A stretch of DNA of 64,000 bases, from assembly GCA_964567995.1 (NCBI GenBank), contig CAZMOB010000002.1, positions 1-64,000 of the forward strand, read 5' to 3'. Source of the DNA: JAGOTP01 sp964567995. GTDB taxonomy: Bacteria; Patescibacteriota; Patescibacteriia; 2-12-FULL-60-25. How positions within the stretch are numbered: the first letter of the stretch is position 1; the number at the start of each line of letters is the position of its first letter. This document shows, piece by piece, positions 56,770-64,000 of this stretch. The notes under the pieces were generated by a model, which searched no databases, was not told the DNA's origin, and worked only from the letters and a program-made list of their open reading frames with translations. Both the position numbers and the translations under genes were made by a program.

Positions 56770-56798
56770 TTGACCAAAATAAGCCATTTTGTTAGCTT
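56770..56798 (+). promoter_or_regulatory. Promoter of the 144-aa accessory gene
   Basis: TTGACC, 17 bp, TAGCTT; about 100 bases of leader with a GAGGAG/CTCCT hairpin. Confidence 0.65.
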
Positions 56799-56902
56799 TA
56801 GTCCCGTACATTCGTAATAAAATATGAAACAAAGAGGAGTGGCGTTCACTTCGACCCCCTCCTGCCTAACCCAGGCAAGACCCTTCACCAGGATGGTTCA
56901 CA

Positions 56903-57337
56903 ATGATCGCAGCAAGCAATCCACCGCATCCGACCCCGCAGATCGCCTTTACCGACAGCTTGGCCAGGAACATCGAGCTCTTGCTCGCTGCCCTCGGCTA
57001 CGATCCGGTTGTGGGTCCGCTCGAGTGGATCACCATCTACCACGGTGGCGGTGACTCGCTCGGAGTGAGTGGTACCGATCGACCTCGTGCAATCTTCATC
57101 GCTCTGGTGCACTACCTCGTCTGCCGGCAGCTCAATCTCGCACTCGCTGACGTGGAATACTTGAGAAGGGAGTGGAAAGGCGAGGATATTCGGCTGAGCC
57201 CCGCGACCCGGGCTGAGTTCGTGACGTTCCTGGCCGATCAGTGGCCTGCTCACGACCCGACTCACTGGATCGTCTGCTGGTTCGGGGCACACTGGGACCA
57301 GGGCCCCCTGGATGTACGCATCATGCGCTTCAGGTAG
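56903..57337 (+). CDS. Accessory-unit protein of unknown function (144 aa)
   Basis: The ATG at 56903 has AGGATGG about six bases upstream. The product is soluble, Trp- and His-rich near its end ('WPAHDPTHWIVCWFGAHWDQGPL'), with no recognised motif. G+C-rich codons. It sits alone between the TrmB-like gene and rpoB, all three on the plus strand. Confidence 0.68.
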   Translation: MIAASNPPHPTPQIAFTDSLARNIELLLAALGYDPVVGPLEWITIYHGGGDSLGVSGTDRPRAIFIALVHYLVCRQLNLALADVEYLRREWKGEDIRLSPATRAEFVTFLADQWPAHDPTHWIVCWFGAHWDQGPLDVRIMRFR

Positions 57338-57728
57338 TCGGTTCGCTTATCTAGACGGACATTCGGGCTCTCGGTGTCCGACGACGGGGGAGGGTGCCGT
57401 CCTTCTTCGAACGCCACTCAACCCCTCTTTGCTTCGTATTTCTTCTTTCAATGAGGCCAAGAAACTGCCTAGTTGACCCAAGTGTCTTTTCAATGGTATA
57501 TTCCGCGCGGAAAAACTTGTCATGCAAACTTCGTGCACGTGACGCAAAAATAACCTCTCCCGATTGAAGATCTGGGAGGGGATTTTGTGCTCTGACGCGG
57601 TTTGGACCGGTTTTTACATCTCGGCTCCATGTTTGGGTGAAACGGACACGAACTTTCCCCGGCTTTCTGTCTTCTGAGTTCGTCCCGCGTTCGCTCCGAC
57701 GTGTGTTAACTCCCCTCAGCCGTTTTCT
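57338..57728 (+). promoter_or_regulatory. rpoBC promoter and attenuator-like leader
   Basis: TTGACC (57473-57478), 18 bp, TATATT (57497-57502) form a promoter. In the 220-base leader CCTCTCCC (57554-57561) pairs with GGGAGGGG (57574-57581), followed by ATTTTG, a terminator-like hairpin before rpoB. 57338-57470 holds the end of the previous unit with a hairpin, and no gene. Confidence 0.65.
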
Positions 57729-61184
<3,456 letters not shown>

Positions 61185-61204
61185 CTCCTAGACCAACGAA
61201 ACCT

Positions 61205-64000
61205 ATGGCCTATTTCCAAACGGAGAACATCAAGTCCACGGACTTTGATGCCATCCGTCTCAAGCTCGCTTCCCCGGAAGTGATCCGCTCGTGGTCCTAC
61301 GGAGAAGTCACGAAGCCAGAAACGATTAACTACCGTACACAGAAACCAGAGAAGAGCGGTCTCTTCGCCGAAGAAATCTTCGGACCATCCAAGGACTGGG
61401 AATGTTACTGTGGAAAATATAAGAAGATCCGCTACAAGGGGATTATCTGTGACAAGTGTGGAGTCGAAGTGACACACTCCTTGGTTCGTCGTGAACGCAT
61501 GGGTCACATCGAGCTCACAGCTCCGGTGGCGCACATCTGGTTCCTCCGCAACACGCCAACCAAAATCGGAACGGTCCTCGACATGTCGTTGCCGGCGCTC
61601 GAAAAAGTCATCTACTTCACCGCGTTCATCGTGACGAGTGTCGATGATGGAATGCGCACCTCGACGCTGGAACAGCTCGGCGCGGAATATAAGGGCAAGC
61701 GCAAGTCGATCGAATCAGAAATCGATCAGGAAATCGTTCGTACCAAAACCCAGTTTGCCGAGAAGGGCAAAACGGTCGATGCGTTGAGTGCCGAACTTGA
61801 AAAGATCCAGCAGAAAAAGACCGATCGTCTGAAGGAGCTTGAAGTTGAGTTTATGACGGCCGACAAAGAGTTGAAGGAGCTCGCGCCGCTCACCATTCTC
61901 TCCGAGATGGAGTACCACGATCTGTCTCTCAAGTATGGGCATTTGTTTGAGGCTAAGATCGGAGCCGAAGCCATTCATGAATTGCTTCGCACGATTGATT
62001 TGGAGGCCACGATCAAGAGTTTGACGGAAGAAATGGTCGACGCGTCTGAGAATAAGCGCGATCGGATCATTCGCCGCTTGAAATTGTTGAAGTCACTGTT
62101 CGTCAACAAGATCGATCCATCCTGGATGATCATGCAGGTCATGCCGGTCATCCCACCGGATTTGCGTCCGATGGTGGCCTTGGATGGTGGTCGTTTTGCC
62201 ACGTCTGACTTGAACGACTTGTACCGCCGCGTCATCAACCGCAACAACCGCTTGAAGCGTTTGGAAGAGTTGAACGCGCCAGAAGTCATCGTGCGCAACG
62301 AAAAGCGCATGTTGCAGGAAGCGGTCGACGCCTTTATCGACAACGGCGCTCGTCACTCCAAGACGGTCATTGCGGCAACCGGAAAAAAGCGTCAGCTCAA
62401 GTCGCTCGCTGATGTGCTGAAGGGGAAGCAGGGTCGTTTCCGCCAGAACTTGCTTGGAAAGCGTATCGACTACTCTGGACGTTCCGTTATCGTCGTTGGT
62501 CCAACGCTTGAACTCCACCAGTGTGGATTGCCAAAGACGATGGCCTTGGAACTGTTCAAGCCATTCATTATCGCTGAGCTCATCAAGCGCGAAATCGTTC
62601 ACAACATTCGTTCAGCGAACCGCTATATCGAAGGGGATCATGCAGAAGTTTGGGACATTTTGGAGCGGATCGCCGAAGATGCGGTCGTCCTCTTGAACCG
62701 TGCGCCAACACTTCACCGCCTGGGTATTCAAGGCTTCCAGCCGAAACTGATCGAAGGAAAAGCCATTCAGGTGCACCCACTCGTCTGTCCGGCCTTCAAT
62801 GCCGACTTCGATGGAGACCAAATGGCTGTCCACGTGCCGCTCACTGAAGAAGCGCGTTGGGAAGCCAAGAACTTGATGCTCTCAACGAAGAACCTGTTGA
62901 AGCCAGCGACCGGTGACCCAGTGGCGAACCCAGGAAAAGATATTTCATGGGGGGCGTACTACATGACGACGATGGTCGAACCAGCTGACGGAAAAATGAA
63001 GCTGGTCGCTTCGGCGGACCAGGCGGTCTATCTCTTCCAGGCGGGTAAGATCTCGATCCGTGAGAAGATAAAAACACGTATCAAGCAGGGCGATGCACTC
63101 ATGGAAACAACGGCTGGACGCATCATCTTGAACCGCTTGTTCCCGAAAGAAATCGGCTTCATCAATGAAGCGGTTGGAACCAAGAAATTGGCCGAAATCG
63201 TTCGCAAAACGACGGAGCTCCGTGGCTTCGAACGCACCGCCCGCTTCTTGGACGAAGTGAAAGAGATGGGCTTCTACTATATTACAAAGTCCGGTTTCAG
63301 CTACGGCGTGGGAGACTTGCCAGTGGTTGTGAAGCATGAAGTCATCGCTGAAGGCGACAAGAAAGCCGTTGAAATCGAAGAGCAGTATAAGGAAGGTCTT
63401 CTCACGAAGAAGGAACGCTACCAGCAGATCATCAAGACCTGGTCGGACATGAAGGATAAGATCCAGAAACTCAGCAAAGAATCGCTGAATAAGACGGGTC
63501 CAGTCGCTTCCATGATCGACTCCGGTGCTCGTGGTTCGGTTGGTCAGCTGACGCAGGTGGTCGGTATGAAAGGTCTCGTGAGTAACCCAAAGGGAGAACT
63601 TATTGAGTTGCCGATTAAGTCCTCCTTCCGCGAAGGTCTCGACGTGTTGGAATACTTCATCTCGACGCACGGTACGCGTAAAGGTTTGACGGATACGGCT
63701 TTGAAAACAGCCAACGCCGGATATCTCACACGTCGTCTCGTCGACGTGGCACAAGACATCATCATCATGAAGGAGGACTGTGGTGATACGGATGGTGCTC
63801 GTATCACGCACGAAGAGTGTGAAGAAATCGGTGAACCATTGCAGACCCGTTTGCTTGGTCGTTTCCCACTCGAGGACGTCAAAGATTCGGAAACAGGCAA
63901 AGTATTGGTGAAGAAAGACACCTTGATCACAGAAGAAATCGTACGTTCGTTGGCTGGTGCCAAAATCGCCGAAGCCAAATTGCGCTCCGTGCTTACCTGT
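61205..64000 (+). CDS. rpoC: RNA polymerase beta' subunit, 3' end outside window (first 932 codons)
   Basis: The frame is open to the window edge. It has the zinc-binding cysteines near residues 67-85 ('CYCGKYKKIRYKGIICDKCG') and the catalytic NADFDGDQ (about 532-539), whose three Asp hold the active-site magnesium. A coiled coil near residues 190-220 is somewhat longer than in Escherichia coli. No SD. Cotranscribed with rpoB. Confidence 0.98.
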   Translation, partial: MAYFQTENIKSTDFDAIRLKLASPEVIRSWSYGEVTKPETINYRTQKPEKSGLFAEEIFGPSKDWECYCGKYKKIRYKGIICDKCGVEVTHSLVRRERMGHIELTAPVAHIWFLRNTPTKIGTVLDMSLPALEKVIYFTAFIVTSVDDGMRTSTLEQLGAEYKGKRKSIESEIDQEIVRTKTQFAEKGKTVDALSAELEKIQQKKTDRLKELEVEFMTADKELKELAPLTILSEMEYHDLSLKYGHLFEAKIGAEAIHELLRTIDLEATIKSLTEEMVDASENKRDRIIRRLKLLKSLFVNKIDPSWMIMQVMPVIPPDLRPMVALDGGRFATSDLNDLYRRVINRNNRLKRLEELNAPEVIVRNEKRMLQEAVDAFIDNGARHSKTVIAATGKKRQLKSLADVLKGKQGRFRQNLLGKRIDYSGRSVIVVGPTLELHQCGLPKTMALELFKPFIIAELIKREIVHNIRSANRYIEGDHAEVWDILERIAEDAVVLLNRAPTLHRLGIQGFQPKLIEGKAIQVHPLVCPAFNADFDGDQMAVHVPLTEEARWEAKNLMLSTKNLLKPATGDPVANPGKDISWGAYYMTTMVEPADGKMKLVASADQAVYLFQAGKISIREKIKTRIKQGDALMETTAGRIILNRLFPKEIGFINEAVGTKKLAEIVRKTTELRGFERTARFLDEVKEMGFYYITKSGFSYGVGDLPVVVKHEVIAEGDKKAVEIEEQYKEGLLTKKERYQQIIKTWSDMKDKIQKLSKESLNKTGPVASMIDSGARGSVGQLTQVVGMKGLVSNPKGELIELPIKSSFREGLDVLEYFISTHGTRKGLTDTALKTANAGYLTRRLVDVAQDIIIMKEDCGDTDGARITHEECEEIGEPLQTRLLGRFPLEDVKDSETGKVLVKKDTLITEEIVRSLAGAKIAEAKLRSVLTC

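Noticed and set aside
12769..57337. Integron gene-cassette array
   Set aside because: Units have their own promoters, lie on both strands, are separated by native genes, and no integrase or consistent 3' attC-like site is seen.

Overview
The window looks like chromosomal DNA of a Patescibacteria/CPR bacterium (possibly Uhrbacteria- or Magasanikbacteria-like; lineage not certain). Reasons: housekeeping genes almost without Shine-Dalgarno (SD) sequences, very large secreted surface proteins of the 'NYQGKL' type common in CPR genomes, a short ComEC, scattered small enzymes (Nudix, HAD, GNAT) and no visible biosynthetic operons. The standard genetic code fits every gene.

Layout. 1-1096: end of a tRNA-Ala(CGC), then a gene-poor stretch with two parS-like ParB sites and a cluster of DnaA boxes, a plausible chromosomal origin. 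1097-12685: surface/secretion block (three-gene operon of secreted and anchored proteins, a 956-aa appendage-like protein, an O-antigen-ligase/TPR membrane protein). 12686-25014: tRNA-Ala(GGC), three Nudix hydrolases, GNAT, a small kinase, HAD, DUF2007-like protein and MFS transporter. 25054-36558 (mostly minus strand): LysM/M23 hydrolase, ComM-like ATPase, LspA, DksA-like protein, a gene-free 0.95-kb structured region, PNPase, NYN nuclease, S15. 38213-52463 (plus): an unusual LeuRS, glyoxalase, ComEC, RecA, FtsK, RodZ-like protein. 55983-64000: TrmB-like regulator, RpoB and the first 932 codons of RpoC.

Two layers of genes are visible. Native genes lack an SD, and several start a few bases after a -10 box (leaderless). 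Between them sit about sixteen single-gene units with a different style: visibly more G+C-rich codons, a clear SD, often a TTGACA-17-TATTAT-like promoter, frequently a long perfect hairpin in the 5' UTR, and a hairpin after the gene. Their products are mostly unrecognised; four are lipoproteins, one an M23-type peptidase, one a pentapeptide-like protein, two likely DNA-binding proteins. They separate neighbours that are normally adjacent (rpsO and pnp).

The strongest single oddity is leuS: one 1229-codon frame in which an ITPase/HAM1-like domain is inserted at the base of the editing domain and an RBBP9/YdeN-like serine hydrolase is inserted in the zinc-knuckle loop, with the synthetase motifs intact. 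Unexplained structured non-coding regions lie at 29239-30074, 52480-52607 and 54310-54451.
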